A DNA stretch of 64,000 bases from Lyophyllum atratum (GCA_014905825.1 JACGCN010000030.1:62001-126000); one strand, 5' to 3'; positions 33,166 to 44,989 are shown, counted from the stretch's first letter. The notes: generated from the sequence alone by a model not told the origin. Made by a program: numbers and translations.

Positions 33166-34612
33166 ATGGCGTTCCCGGCAAGGCTTTCAGTGAGTATCGC
33201 TATAAGTGGAGCAGCGGCCATCCTTGCCTCGTACGCAATGTGGGCAACTCATTCACGCAGACAACGGCAAATTATTCGGCAAAAGGTTTGGTTCATTTTC
33301 TCATTCCCTTTCGAGCACCTGACATATTTTGCGGTAGCTTCCTGGCGATCTCCACACATGGAGGCTACCTGGACATTCTCACGAAGACGAGGAAGAGATT
33401 TGGAGAATTATAGGTCCAGTATTCCGCAATGCAGGATTTACGCTCTGGCCATGGATCTGGGGTTGCATTCTTAAGACTCCCGGAACGACTCCTGGGGCTG
33501 CTTATCCCTCGCCAACCGGATTTGGTTATGCCACACCCTACCGCCCGAATCCTGATTCAACCCAAAGTCCTATCGGAACAGCAGAAAGGCTTAGGATATT
33601 TTATTACAGCGTCTGTGGTGTTATACGTTCATTCTACCCATGATTGACATTCACAAGATATAGAATCCCCTCTCGCGACCTACCCGCACCCCTGAGAGAC
33701 ACGATCTCGTCATCCGTGTTGTCGTTATCGGCAACGAAGGCCATGATCATCTCAAGATTATCAGGAGGCTTGGGACGGGGAAACACAGCCTTTACAGCAA
33801 CAACCACGCTCTTCCCATGTTTTCAGAGTTCCAGTTTGAGGACATCATCTTCGGTCTATTCCCCAGGGTGGGATCGACAATGGAGGAAAGCATCGATGGT
33901 TGGGCAAAGAATTCCGTTGGAGATATTGTTGATATGATTATGCAGATGCTGGAGGTGCGTTAGACCTGCCCAGCCCCTTACCTTGGACATTCATCAACAT
34001 TCATGCAAAGGCACTTGCGTTTATTCACGAATTGAATATTGCGCATCGCGTAAGCCCTCTCGTCAAGTACCCACCTTGTCCAGATACTCATGTTCTCTTC
34101 GCGGATTCTGTAGGACGCCTTTTACGACAATTTCCTTGTCCAATGGCAACCCGAGTCCCTGCTCACGATGAAAATTTCCCCATCTCGTCCTCGAGTTTAT
34201 CTAATCGACTTTGAAGTTGCAGTCGCATTTCCGCTAGAGTGCGCTGCGGAGGAACGTGTCTCAACAGGTTATCCTTTTAGTGGGTCCATGTCGGACCCCG
34301 AGAGGTATGCGCGCCCACTTGCGCCTGAGATTACCTCGGGAAAGCCGTATAATCCCTTCAAGCTAGATGTCTGGCAACTGGGCATCAGTCTCTCGAATTT
34401 CAAGGTACTTGGTCTCCAAATTTTCCATGTTACATGTCTACCTGCTCACAACCTGGCCCGACGTTCAGAGCACGATCCCCGCAATCGACGATGTCTTGGT
34501 CATTATGGCTGCTGCTGACCCGATACAGCGAATCGATGCACAAGAGGCGCTGGATAGGATTGCGAAAGTGGTTCATTCCATGTCGCCAGAATCATTACTC
34601 ATCCCACCGTAG
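33166..34612 (+). CDS. Membrane-anchored fungal protein kinase-like protein (FunK1-like), copy 1
   Basis: Start ATG 33166 (MAFPARLSVSIAISGAAAI). First exon 33166-33285 gives one membrane segment followed by a basic stretch (SRRQRQIIRQK). Then a Pro/Gly/Thr-rich linker (WPWIWGCILKTPG), an intron inside GTCTGTGG...TAG near 33611-33660, and the kinase part: HDLVIRVVVIGNEGHDHLKI, MFSEFQFEDIIFGLFPRVGS, then IAHR joined to DAFYDNFLVQW (HRD catalytic loop with D and N), VYLIDFEVAV (DFE in place of DFG), and LAPEITSGKPYNPFKLDVWQ (APE). The N-lobe lacks a clear glycine loop and VAIK lysine. The last exon ends ESLLIPP with an early stop at 34610-34612; the other copies add VVFxR. Kinase activity is not certain. 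Belongs to the multi-copy agaricomycete kinase families. Confidence 0.7.
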
Positions 34613-34659
34613 AATCACAAACACCCGTAACAGGTCTCATGTGACCCTGCTTCTCGTTG

Positions 34660-34985
34660 TCATCGTTCCAGGTCTCGACATTGTTGTTCTGTTTTTTCAC
34701 CTGTCTGTAGACTTCACCATTAGCGGGAATTCTCAGTTCATTCCACTACGGATTACAACCCCAGCCAGACGGTATACGCGCCGCGCGAAATGTCGGTCAT
34801 CGTCGGGGACGTGCATTCAGGACATTTAGCTTTCTCGACGCATCCAACGATCAAATGTGGATTCCCGTTTCTCTGAGAGCATTACACCGCCTGTTCGTAG
34901 AATCCTAATCCTTGAAGTAAAAAATTACATGCCCCCTGTGACTTGTCTACCTGCAAGATTTTTAGTGCGTGAACAGTGAGACCTA
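34660..34985. repeat. Direct repeat copy 1 (copy 2 at 37435-37762)
   Basis: The kinase 3' flank (GTTCCAGGTCTCGACATTGTTG, with CTGTTTTTTCACCTGTCTGT and later GTGAACAGTGAGAC) occurs here and at 37435-37762 in the same orientation. A reverse-complement copy lies at about 46500-46700. Confidence 0.8.
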
Positions 34986-35433
34986 CAGCATTCTTCACAG
35001 CGCCGCATGATCATCGCATTTCCATACTTAAGGCTGTTCAGTTTTTATTACATTTTATCTTGCTCTTTTTGATCTCAATGAACCTTTGATCAACGCTAAT
35101 GAGAGGAGGGAACCAAGGAGAAATTGAGGTTTGGCTAACTGATACAATGGTTTATACTACACGCGTACTAGATACACAGGAGTCAACGAAGGTCCGTACT
35201 ATACAGAATTATATGAACATGTCCAGCTGGACTACAGGAATTGTAGACAGAGTTATCAACTCAGGCCGGTGCAGTCGCCGAAACAGCGTCACTATAAGCC
35301 ATATGTGTAAGCCAATTTATTTGGGGAAAGAAGGAAGTGAACAGTGTTGACCTGGTAGGGAAGCAGGCTTCGGGAAACTCTTTCCAGGTGGTCCCGTCAG
35401 CAAACACGAGTTTGAGCTTTCGCTAGATTATTG

Positions 35434-37420
35434 TCAACAGTAGCAAGGAGGCGTTGAGGCAAGCGGGGTACGCACTCCGAACCAGCTCTCCACCGTGTCC
35501 ACATATTTACCAACGTATGTAAGATAAGTATTGGTCTGTTCGCTGAACCAGTAGAACATGTAATTGCCAGGCTGTGGAGCAAAATGAGCTGCAGAAATGT
35601 TTTGAGGAAGGGGTGGGAATTACCTCAGTGGCGGAGGACACCTGGCCGGGCTGGCCTGCGTTGTCTTTCACGTCGTCTTTGTAGCGCTTTAAACCGGCGA
35701 ACAGACTGGACTGTGTACCGCTGGACTGTGTACCCAAAGACAACGTTCAGCTATCCCCTCGTATGCTGCAAAGCTGAGGCTCACCATGGTCGTCGAATAG
35801 AGCGAGGGAATTGATAGAGGTCGAATAAAGATGAGGGGGATGAACTGAATGATATGTGTCCTCGGGCAGAGGCTTAAATACGCCAGCTAGCTGCCTCATA
35901 CGGACCGAGATCTGTCCTGTTATGAAAAGTTTGATCACGCTGTACTAGACGCATGGTAAACGTTTCACCACTGTCATGTTCCTCCATAGAGCACGGAGAA
36001 TTCAGGACCAAGAAGCCAAGGGTCGAGGGCTTGTTGAAGCTGGATATAGATTGAAGCCGCATTAACTGTCGGTCCCCATGTCGATATGAGTCGATATTAT
36101 GCAGTGTCGATCATATTATTACGGCGGTTGTAGGGAGATTGCGAATCTTGCGTTACGCCACACTAAGTCTGATCACCAGATTCAAGACTAATAGAGCTGG
36201 GTTCCAATTATTGGTGGGTGTGCGTGTTGATATATTGATGTCCTCCTATACCACTCATAATGACGCATATCCTCCTTTCTGCCGTCGCCTACTATGGAGT
36301 AATATCTTGATGATCAAGGTGGGGAAGGGCGGTGCTGCATTTTTCGGACTTCCAGAAGCTCATCTTCCTCGTCAGGTGTGGATTGTCCAGACATAACACG
36401 CCTCCAGCCACACGGGTAGCTCAAACCTAAAAGCCAGAGTACGTCGTGGGGTCTTCTGTCCTAAGACGCCACAACAAGTAGGTGTTCTTCGGAAAACCGT
36501 CAAGTTGCATGGCAGGGGACTCGGTTATCTGAAAAGTACGCTCATATGTAAGGACTCCCACATGAAGTTCCGCTTCTAAGAAACGGCATACTAGCATCGC
36601 AGCGGTCTTGATTGTGATCGGGATAATCATTATCGCCATCCTTCTCAGACTTAACGTACATATCACAGATTCGTAGAGTACACGAGGATGCGGTGATCGC
36701 TCCGAGTCTTGAGTCACGATGCGTTTGCGGAGGCATGATATCAGTACAGGGAAGCCATGCTCAGATGCTAGTGAAGATCTGCACCACAACGGCACGACAC
36801 GAGGAACCTCTTTACACGGCCATGCTGAACCGTATCACTAGTACACCCTCGTGAAACGATGTTTTTTCTTCGTAAGAGCAATTATGGAACCTCAGGAATC
36901 AGGATTAGTACAACTTACAGCAAGCGCCATGACTGGCCGCAGTTGTTGAACGGAAACTCGTCACGCCGTTCCGGGTCGGAGATAATACAGGTCGTCCATT
37001 CTCCCTCAGTGCCGACGTCTACAGTTGTTGAAGTTTGGCGAGTGACTCGTATGATATGGCAGCAGGAAGCAGGTCATCCAACCATCCCATTCAGATGTCG
37101 CTTTCTCCCACCAACGATCGAACAGGTACGACATTTCCCACAGCTTTCTTTAGCGCAAATGATGAGACGATCCGTTCATAGCTTCTGGCTGTCATCCGTA
37201 AGCTAAAGTCTCCGGAAGGCGTCTCCGATCAATTTGGAAAGGTGTTTGTGGGCATCTTAAGGTGTTTTCGAGGCCGTGCGGGTGATGCCATACGAGTGTC
37301 GTGACTCATGAGACTGCGGTCGGCAAGGGGTAGTGACTACTCGGGCTAGAATGCGTACACGTTGAACAGCGAGTGACGATGAGGCTGGCATGAGGCTGCG
37401 CTCAACTTGAACCACCTCGC
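35434..37420 (-). pseudogene. Decayed orphan gene, interrupted by an insertion
   Basis: Read on the minus strand from about 37420: YERIVSSFALKKAVGNVVPV, then a nonsense codon (SDI-stop) where the copy at 45 kb reads SDIGIGWSDDLLPAAI, then EGEWTTCIISDPERRDEFPF in another frame. About 0.8 kb of unrelated DNA follows (36.1-36.85 kb). The gene then resumes: GLKRYKDDVKDNAGQPG, an intron, EPGNYMFYWFSEQTNTYLTY, VGKYVDTVESWFGVRTPLA and a stop at 35434-35436. Frames and stops show it is dead. I know no family name; the recurring VGNVVPVRSLV and WTTC motifs suggest a lineage-specific protein family. Confidence 0.55.
36421..36517. repeat. Dispersed repeat, copy 2 (copy 1 at 19926-20041)
   Basis: Same orientation as copy 1, with AAGCCAGAGTACGTCGTGGG and CCTAAGACGCCACAACAAG. 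It lies inside the insertion that splits the decayed gene 35434-37420. Confidence 0.65.
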
Positions 37421-37434
37421 CGTCTACTTGTCGT

Positions 37435-37762
37435 TGGCATCGTTCCAGGTCTCGACATTGTTGCTCTGTTTTTTCACCTGTCTGTAAACTTCGCCGTTTG
37501 CGGTAATTCTCAATTCATTTCACTACGCATTACATCTCTAGCCAGACGGTATACTACGCGTGGTGCGGAATTTAGGGCATCGTCGGGACACGCATTGAGA
37601 AAACATCATGATCTAGCTTTCTCGACGCATTCAACTGTCGAAGGTCGATTCCCGATTTTTTAAGCGCATTATCCCGCCCGTTCATACCCATTCCAATTCT
37701 TGAAATAACAAATTAGTCCCCCGTGTCTACTTACAAAATTGTCAGTCCGTGAACAGTGAGAC
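37435..37762. repeat. Direct repeat copy 2 (copy 1 at 34660-34985)
   Basis: Kinase 3' flank without any adjoining kinase exon. Marks the inner edge of the left arm of the second inverted duplication and shows that a third kinase copy was once here, or that the flank was copied alone. Confidence 0.75.
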
Positions 37763-37918
37763 GTCCTCTTGAGCAAGTAATCAGATAACTCCGAGCCTTG
37801 GTGGCTGTCGCCGACAGCCATCGCTTTCCTGGGCAATGGATCTTCAATTCGACAGCTGCGAACGGAGAAGACGAGCGTCGAACACCCTCTATCTGAACCA
37901 CTGTAGCGTCTTGTGCAA

Positions 37919-39055
37919 TCATGCAACGCGCATGAACAACTCTTCATCCCTAATTCTTATTCCTTTCTGCTCACAAAGCCGCATTGCCTCCTCTCTCCAC
38001 TCCGACCCGCCCTTCCCTCCCAAAAGCTGCGCAACCCGCAGCTCAGCCATCTTTGGAAGCCATTCGGGCCGCCGCAGAGCAGCGACGATCTCGGCTGAGA
38101 TGTCGCGGCAGTTCGAAATCGACACTACCTTCAGGGAAGGCGGTAGCGCAAGGAGGAGGTCGAGGGGAGTCCGAGACCAGTCGAACTCCGCATCCAGTGC
38201 GAGGCGTTCGAGTTGTGGGCAGTTGTGTCCGATAGCCATGATGGAATCGAGCAGCGGCGGCGGGTAGAGGCCTTCTAGAAGATCGAGGCGATGGAGCTCC
38301 AGGCTTTTCAGGCGTGGCCCGACGATTCGCAGTGCGACTTCGAGCCGGCCGGGTTGGTTGATGCCGAAAGCCAGCGATGTGATGCTCTTCGACACGGATG
38401 AGAACACAGGTTCGACGTACATTCCGACGGACCATACGTTCAGGTGGAAGTGCGTCAAGGGACAATGGGTAAGGTTGAGCATCTTTGTATGCCTCCTCAG
38501 CAGCGGGAAAAATACGGCGTCTAGGACGAGGCTCTGAAGGCTAGTGCAAAGCTCAAATATAGTCTTTATAGGGACGCCGTGATGCCTCGAGACGGCCAGG
38601 TGCGTGAGGTTGCTGAGTGAAAAGGTCTCGAACAGCGTGCTAGGAAATGGCACGGACGAATGAAAGGGGGCGTGGAACTCCAGAACCGATATCGACGTCG
38701 CAGCCTGGGCAAGCTCGACGAAGATATCGGGAAAGGAGAAGTCTTGACCTATTTGTGGACGTGTGATGTTAGCTGCAACAGCAACATCGTCATCGTCAAC
38801 CCGAAACGTTAGTTTCTTGATATGGTGAGCACAGTCAATTCTGGGCAAGGAGCCTGACTCGGAGGGACCGTCGGTGCCGCTCCGTACGCGGATTTCGACG
38901 TGCTGGAACAAGGTCTCACGGGCGATGTCGACCCAGTCTTTACATATGAAGCAAAGGCTCGCGCGGAATGATTGGGGTTGGTCGAAGGATGCGAGATGGA
39001 AGATTTTGAGTATCAGTTCCGGGGGGAGCGAGGTGAATGTCATCCCTGGCTGCAC
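37919..39055 (-). CDS. F-box/leucine-rich repeat protein
   Basis: Intronless, 378 aa, start ATG 39055, probable substrate adaptor of an SCF ubiquitin ligase. The N-terminus is an F-box: LPPELILKIFHLASF...SLCFICKDWVDIARETLFQHV. It is followed by irregular leucine-rich repeats (ISVLEFHAPF, LTHLAVSRHHG, LQSLVLDAVF, ITSLAFGIN, LKSLELHRLDLLEGLYPPPL, LERLALDAEF, LKVVSISNCRDIS). Large F-box families of this type are common in agaricomycetes; the substrate is unknown. It lies inside the inverted-duplication arms, is single in the window, and shows no break. Confidence 0.85.
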   Translation of the reverse strand: MQPGMTFTSLPPELILKIFHLASFDQPQSFRASLCFICKDWVDIARETLFQHVEIRVRSGTDGPSESGSLPRIDCAHHIKKLTFRVDDDDVAVAANITRPQIGQDFSFPDIFVELAQAATSISVLEFHAPFHSSVPFPSTLFETFSLSNLTHLAVSRHHGVPIKTIFELCTSLQSLVLDAVFFPLLRRHTKMLNLTHCPLTHFHLNVWSVGMYVEPVFSSVSKSITSLAFGINQPGRLEVALRIVGPRLKSLELHRLDLLEGLYPPPLLDSIMAIGHNCPQLERLALDAEFDWSRTPLDLLLALPPSLKVVSISNCRDISAEIVAALRRPEWLPKMAELRVAQLLGGKGGSEWREEAMRLCEQKGIRIRDEELFMRVA

Positions 39056-39842
39056 ACGAGATGGGGTTGTCTTGCTTGTCAGGACGAGGATGGTGTTCAG
39101 CCGCGTACAGATATCTAGTGTCCAGGCTCGACTGGCTGGAGGGATTTCTCAAGGAAGCATCATCGAGGCTGGACCTGGGCTGAATGGCACTCCCGGGGTA
39201 GCACTGCCTTCTCGTGATCGGTCCGTCATGGCCGGGGATTTTTTGCTCCCACCAACAGCTCGTGTCCGATGAATGGTACACCTCGACCTACTTGGCCTCG
39301 GCGATGAGGATTGCTTGATGTACACCAGCAACCATGTACGGACCAGCGACAAGCGCTGTCCGTGAGACCACCTGATCATCTAGATGGACACTCATCATGT
39401 CACTCCGACCCTTCATTCTGGTATAGATAGTAAGATATGCCTGGGTTTTCTGCTTCGTTTTCTTACCAGTGCAGAACACTAGTCACTTGAATTTCATCCC
39501 ACTTAGAGCATGGAACGAAAAATCTCATACCTTCTCGCCCTTTGCCTTTCTTGTCAACGATGCGCACCTCCGATACGTACTCTCTGTCCTCGTAGTTTTC
39601 GCGTCTGTTGTCTCTGGTGGTCCTGCCAATGGGTATGGGAACCGCGCGCGCTCTCTGTCGGTGGAGACTCCGGATGGTGAACTTCGACTCGCTTGCGTTC
39701 TGTTAAAAAAACAGAGATTAGATGTAGATAAGATTCGCGCTTTGACGTGACGTGATCATAACTTGGATTTTGACCCATCAACCATATGGTTAGTCTCCTG
39801 GTCAGGCGCAAGCCCGCATCGTAACACCCCTCCTTTACGCCC
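39056..39842. other. Intergenic region
   Basis: No gene is supported between the F-box gene start and the gene at 39843. Short open frames near 39469-39750 show no exon-like continuation. Confidence 0.45.
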
Positions 39843-41267
39843 ATGTCTCTCTTACCAGGCCACCCTCCTCGGGTCGCCAGGACTGCAGGGGTACGCTATA
39901 GCCCCTACCCATTGGACACGTCGGGCGCTCGCAACGCAAATCATCGGAGGCGTCACTCATTTGGGGGTCATGACATCGAAGTTTCGGAAGATCAGCAGGT
40001 TGTTACGCCCGGACCTGCGGAAGTGAGTAGATTGATCTATGAAAGAGCTTCATAGCCTGATGTACTCACTTGCAAGCTTGTTGGTGCCCACCACCTTGCT
40101 CAAGTCCTCGACGTTGTTGAGGCGCTATCCAGACAAGTGCAAAGCATGGAACGCCTCCTAGAGAGATTATCTCAAGGTGTGGATCGTCTCGAGGCCTCGC
40201 GAGGTGAGGTGGAGACTTTGCAAGCTGAAGAAGGTGTCGATAGTCCCGATCGTGAGAGGAATGCGGACCAAATGGAGGTTTCGCAAGCTGCGGAAGACGT
40301 TGAAGATGATGAGGAGGTGGCAACTACACATGTGGATGAAGTTCAGCAAGTACGTATCCTAATCCAATATCGAATGTTATCGCTAACATGCAATGCGCCA
40401 AGAAAATCCTCAAACGCGTCATTAGACACCATTTGATACAGCCGCAAAGGTCGTATGATAGTATTCGACAGGCTGTCATTGTAAGTGGGTCTTATTGGAT
40501 TCTGCGAATTGACTTGTGACTCTGCACTGCGTTGTAGGCGTACATCCAAAGCAACGCAACTACACTGAAACTAGACTCATATGTCACTAATTCGAGCACT
40601 CGCGTAGCGATCGAGAAGTATTTGGTTGCCCAAGTTCGCGGTCTCAAGGCTCAACTCCGGGCTCACGTACGAATCTTCAATGAATGGTTTTGCCGTGAAA
40701 CCTAGTCACTCATCCTCATATCATACAGATCTGGAAATCTGTCGACAACCCCCTTGACCTCGAGAAATTTGCCAAGAAGATAGTTGCAACACATCACCTC
40801 CCAGAAGTGCCCGACATAATCCCAAACAACATTCTTGCAAGTTTCGCACTTATGGTATGTACCAATGTGGCTTTGACATCCCGTTGATATTCATGGTAAT
40901 ATTCTCAATGGACACAGCGCACCATTGCAGTCCCGTTGGTCCCCTCATCGAAAACCAAGGAACTCAAGAAAAAAAATACCACAGGGTTCTGGAGAACCCT
41001 CGAGACAGAGCTAGAAGAGTTGTATGCGAGAAATGGTGCAGACCGTACGTCTGAAGCATGGACAAGGTGTGATTGGAAGTTACATCTGGGATACCTTGAC
41101 TGACGTGCGGCATGATCTTCAGTTGGGAAAAAGAAATAATCAACGCTGACCGTGCAAAATACCGTGTTTCGACCGCGTTGCCTTTGTCGTTGCAAAACGC
41201 CGATAGCACACCGCTGCTGGTCAAGGAGTCGTGGCCAGGTGGCAGTGCTGTGGTGAAGCTCATCTGA
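39843..41267 (+). CDS. Hypothetical coiled-coil protein
   Basis: 359 aa in seven exons, all with GT-AG sites and correct phase: 39843-40022, 40077-40349, 40403-40480, 40538-40666, 40729-40854, 40918-41066, 41123-41267. The N-terminal exon is basic and polar (MSLLPGHPPRVARTAGVRYS). Exon 2 has a coiled coil (LVGAHHLAQVLDVVEALSRQ, then SMERLLERLSQGVDRLEA) followed by an acidic stretch (EDVEDDEEVATTHVDE). The C-terminal half is helical and basic: KILKRVIRHHLIQPQRSYDS, EKYLVAQVRGLKAQLRAH, FWRTLETELEELYARNGADR, SWEKEIINADRAKYR. No domain recognised. The clean exon structure suggests a functional gene. Confidence 0.7.
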
Positions 41268-42262
41268 CGTACATTGCATCTTTTAGATGAATGATCCGGG
41301 GTAAACCTTACACAGGCGTCGCTTGCATCCCTCTTCATCCACGTCTTTGACGATCCGGCCTTGTTCTGGTTTGGGAGCAATGTGGTGGGAAATGTTGGGG
41401 GTGCCAAGTCGTCGAGCCACCTCCGGTAGGCTCATCACATATGGATTTGCCCTATATCATTATCGTTCGGAGCCTTCGGACTCTCCTTATCGCGTAGAAT
41501 TAGCTTATTTGATGGACTCGATACTGTACCGTACACTACATAATGTCGGAGACTGACATATCTTCGATGCCATATAAAACCTCTTGATGAAGTCGCCTCA
41601 ATGACTCGCCCAGTCGAGAAACAGGCAACGCAATCGGATTGCATCTAGGCAAAGCTGGTATGTACATGCACGGATAATAAGCACGACATGTAACGAGAAA
41701 ACGACAGACAGGAGGAAGAGGTCCACGAGACATGCCTCGCAAATCATATGTATAGGACGCAGTGTACGAGTAAACCAGTAACTGGAGGGGGTTGAGGGTA
41801 CGGGTGCTCAACCGGACCTGAGAATCGCGGCGGACCTCGATTGAGTCCTGAAGGTGACAGCGGACGAGCGAGGAAGATCCATGTAATTTTTTGATTCGGA
41901 GTCCACGTCGTCCTTGTCATTTTGGAGCTGCGGCCTGCAGCTATGGTTGGAGGGGCGGAATGCCGGGATGGACCTAATGCATTCGTGACCATTCTGTTAT
42001 AATAATGATATCGAAATAGAATGATATGGCTCACCAGTGATCGCATACGGGTCTACCGGCACATCAGGCCTCAGGGACGACGATGGGGACCCAAACACCA
42101 CTATATCCTCCATATATTCGACTGAATCCTATTCAAGTCATCCACCCGATACGCATGCAGGAGGACCCCGATACATGACGATTATTCGTACACAATAAAA
42201 AAGGACTAACTATATGAAGATGAGGAGGTAATCGATGTGTAAATGTGGAATATGAAGGGGCT
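41268..42262. other. Intergenic region between convergent genes
   Basis: Holds the 3' flanks of the gene ending at 41267 and of RTF1 (ending at 42263). No gene is supported. Confidence 0.45.
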
Positions 42263-44396
42263 CTAGAAATCCCCCAGGTCAATCTCAATGGAGTCGAAGA
42301 TGGTTGCTTCGAGTGACTTCTTGACGGTGACGGACCCAATTAGGGGCGCGGCAGCCGGCGGAGGAAGCGGCGAGACAGGGCGGGACGTGTCTTTTGGTGG
42401 GACAAGAGTGGGAGTTCCTGGCCTAGTCAACACGAAGAAATGATCAGCGAAGTGGGCGTGAGCGGGAAACAATCCGTGCACCTCGTTGTCGGCGTCGCGG
42501 CATTGAATAACCTCGGCATGATCTTAAGCCTGGCACTAGGGTCCACCGGCGTAAGTGTCCCCGTCCCACCCGCCGCCGCAAGCTTTCGCTCACGGCGCTT
42601 CCGCTCCGCCTCCGCAATCTCGGCCTTACGCACGGCCTCCGTGTTGGCTTTACGATTTCGCTCGTTCACCTTGGCGAGCAGGTCGATCGTATCGTCACGA
42701 AGCTGGGGTTGGACAACGCCTCCTAACTCTACCAACTTCGCATCAATTTCAGCGACCTCCGCATAGTCGTGTCGCCGCTGCGCGAGTGTACGGGCCTGTG
42801 TGAGGCGTGATTTCTCCATTGTCGTGAGGCCAATGGACTTGGAGCTGCTGAGTTGGCTTTTACGCGCGAGCATGGCGTTGATGTCACTCTGCGTAATTAT
42901 AGTCAGAGGAAGTGGGTGTATGAGAGGGGACGGACGTACCTCGGTTATTGGCTGGGTCACCAATCGGGTCATGTCCGCAACCTTCTTCTCAAGAACTCGT
43001 TTCGTGGGTAGTTTCACCTCCTCGCTGGAGCATGTTCTTGCCAGCCGTTCAAATTCTTTCTATAGGGTCGTTAGCGGGCGACGGGGGAAACGTATGAGAG
43101 CGCACGTACAGCTATAAAAGGCCCGTTGGAGACCTTGTCCATGTGGAATAGTTTCACGGACTTCCCGTGCTTGAGCTCGAGGACCTGGTTAGCCATCTTG
43201 TCATTCACTCGATATGGTTTGACAAAGTCAGCACCGAGGTCTGGAAGGAAAATCAGCGGTGGCGTTCATGAGAAGACTTGGACACGTACTGGTTATCTGG
43301 CATATACGGTACACGGGCTGGCCATTTTCCTGACCGATGAGATAGCGGACCCAAGCGTCTGCAAATCGTCGTCAAAAGAAGGCCTTTGATAGAAATATGA
43401 TCAACTACCTTGAACATAGTCCTGGAACCATGGTGCCATGCAATACTTCGCGAGAGAATCTCGCGTTATACGGCACTTTTCCAAGTCTTCCATCCCGACT
43501 GGCTGATCATCGACCGGCACCGGCTTGCTGAACAGTTTGCGGTCCTTCTCTTCCTCCTGCTCATACTTGGTAATCTGCCCATCCTCTGACTCGTCGTCTG
43601 AGATCTCCATGTCCATGGGCGATGATGACCGATCCCGTTTAGGTGAGCCCTTTGTCTGATGGTCTTGATGAACGGACAGTAATTCCCCAACAAAACATAC
43701 GCACCCGCTGCTTCTCATCCTTAGCCTTCCGCTTCGCCTTGAGTTCATCGAGCTTCCGACTCTTCTCCTTCGTGGCACCACGCACAGTGTGTTGCCCTAT
43801 TAAATGACATGTCAGTCACGATAGGTGAGGAAGACATGGACCACCCACGTTTAGCAGCCTTCGCCACACCGTCGACATCCCCGCCTCGCTGCTCCTTCAC
43901 CATCTGCGAGATCATCCGCCTATCATGCAGCCGCTGCTTCTCCTCAAGGCGCAGCGCAATCTTCTCCTCGCGCTCAATCTCGGACATCTGCATGAGGCTG
44001 CCCATGATGGAGATAGACAAGAGATAGAAGACAAAGGCAAGGCATGCGGTAAGCCAAACAGGCGACGCTGGGTTATAAAGGCTGATGCGGCGCCAATGGC
44101 CTTTGCTTACCGTTGCCTGTCTGCCTCGTCGATGAATTTCCCGTCCAGCGGGTACGGGTCCACGTCCTCCTGCTCCTCGCTTTCCGGCTCGTCATCTTCC
44201 GAGTCGGTCATGCTGGAAAAAGTCCACCGCACGGCGTAAAATGGGTGGGTCGCAGAAAATAACGCTGTGCTTACTCTGCCTTGCGCTTCTTGGACGAAGA
44301 GGCCTTGGAAGAGGAGCCTTGGCGCCGTTTGCGTTTCTTGTCCACGCCGGCGAGGGCGAGGAGTTCGTCGCCGATATCATCCTCGAAGTCGGACAT
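42263..44396 (-). CDS. RTF1: RTF1, Paf1-complex subunit with Plus3 domain
   Basis: Chromatin factor of the Paf1 elongation complex, needed for histone H2B ubiquitination. Start ATG 44396 (MSDFEDDIGDELLALAG; an upstream in-frame ATG at 44471 is possible), stop 42263-42265. About nine exons. Acidic N-terminus (TDSEDDEPESEEQEDVDPYP), then EIEREEKIALRLEEKQRL and KSRKLDELKAKRKAKDEKQ, an acidic stretch (MEISDDESEDGQI), then the Plus3 domain: LEKCRITRDSLAKYCMAPWF, DAWVRYLIGQENGQPVYRIC, DFVKPYRVNDKMANQVLELK, HGKSVKLFHMDKVSN. After it: MTRLVTQPITE, a helical region with RLTQARTLAQRRHDYAE, and the C-terminus ending in SIEIDLGDF. No break seen. Confidence 0.92.
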
Positions 44397-44989
44397 TTTG
44401 TCAGTTGTGAAGTCGGGAACGACAGCAGAACCTGGGTCAACTCCGGCAATTATGTTTCTTTCCCACGCCACCTTCCATTGTTGAAACTGAGCCGCTTACA
44501 AGTTACAAGTTACTCGACAAGGTACTACCAGCCATCCCCATCCTGCCTTGCCTCTTCTAATTCTGAGATGGTAATGTCAAACGGATGTCAAGGTATGTGT
44601 CGTTTTTTTTGGGTGGGCTTCTACTTCAGCACCAGATAACATATCCAATTCTCTTTTAGAATCAGTTCTCAGAAGGGGTAGCTTTTTATTTATTGTATAC
44701 TTGGCCTGCGATATCAATACTAGGGTGGTCAAATAATTTGCCATACCTCGATATGAGATCGCGACGGAAATAGACCGTCCAGGACTTGTACGCCAGCTCG
44801 TATAGACCGGTTTTACACTTCTTTATCTATTTCCTGATTGGCGCTGTGTTTACGGAAAGGCTGCGTTCATGGAGCTGACTGTCTGGCGAGACTCTCAACC
44901 GCGACTGCAACATTGGTTGTCACATCGAACCCCCATCCTACCCATTGTTTGGAGTCAGTGCTTCACTTCCTTCGGATAATTTCCCCGCT
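44397..44989. other. Upstream region of RTF1
   Basis: Promoter and flank of RTF1; an AT-rich part lies near 44660-44730. No gene is supported before the inverted-duplication arm starts near 44990. Confidence 0.4.

Larger units (their letters stand above)
32840..37470. repeat. Arm 1 of second inverted duplication (partner 44990-48495)
   Basis: Contains kinase gene, decayed gene and flanks that all reappear in opposite order and orientation at 44990-48495. Matching points: promoter near 32870-33070 with 48290-48480; kinase 33166-34612 with 46748-48208; 35400-35830 with 45541-45880; 37020-37420 with 45040-45440. This arm is about 1.1 kb longer because it carries an insertion around 36.1-36.85 kb. 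Confidence 0.8.
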
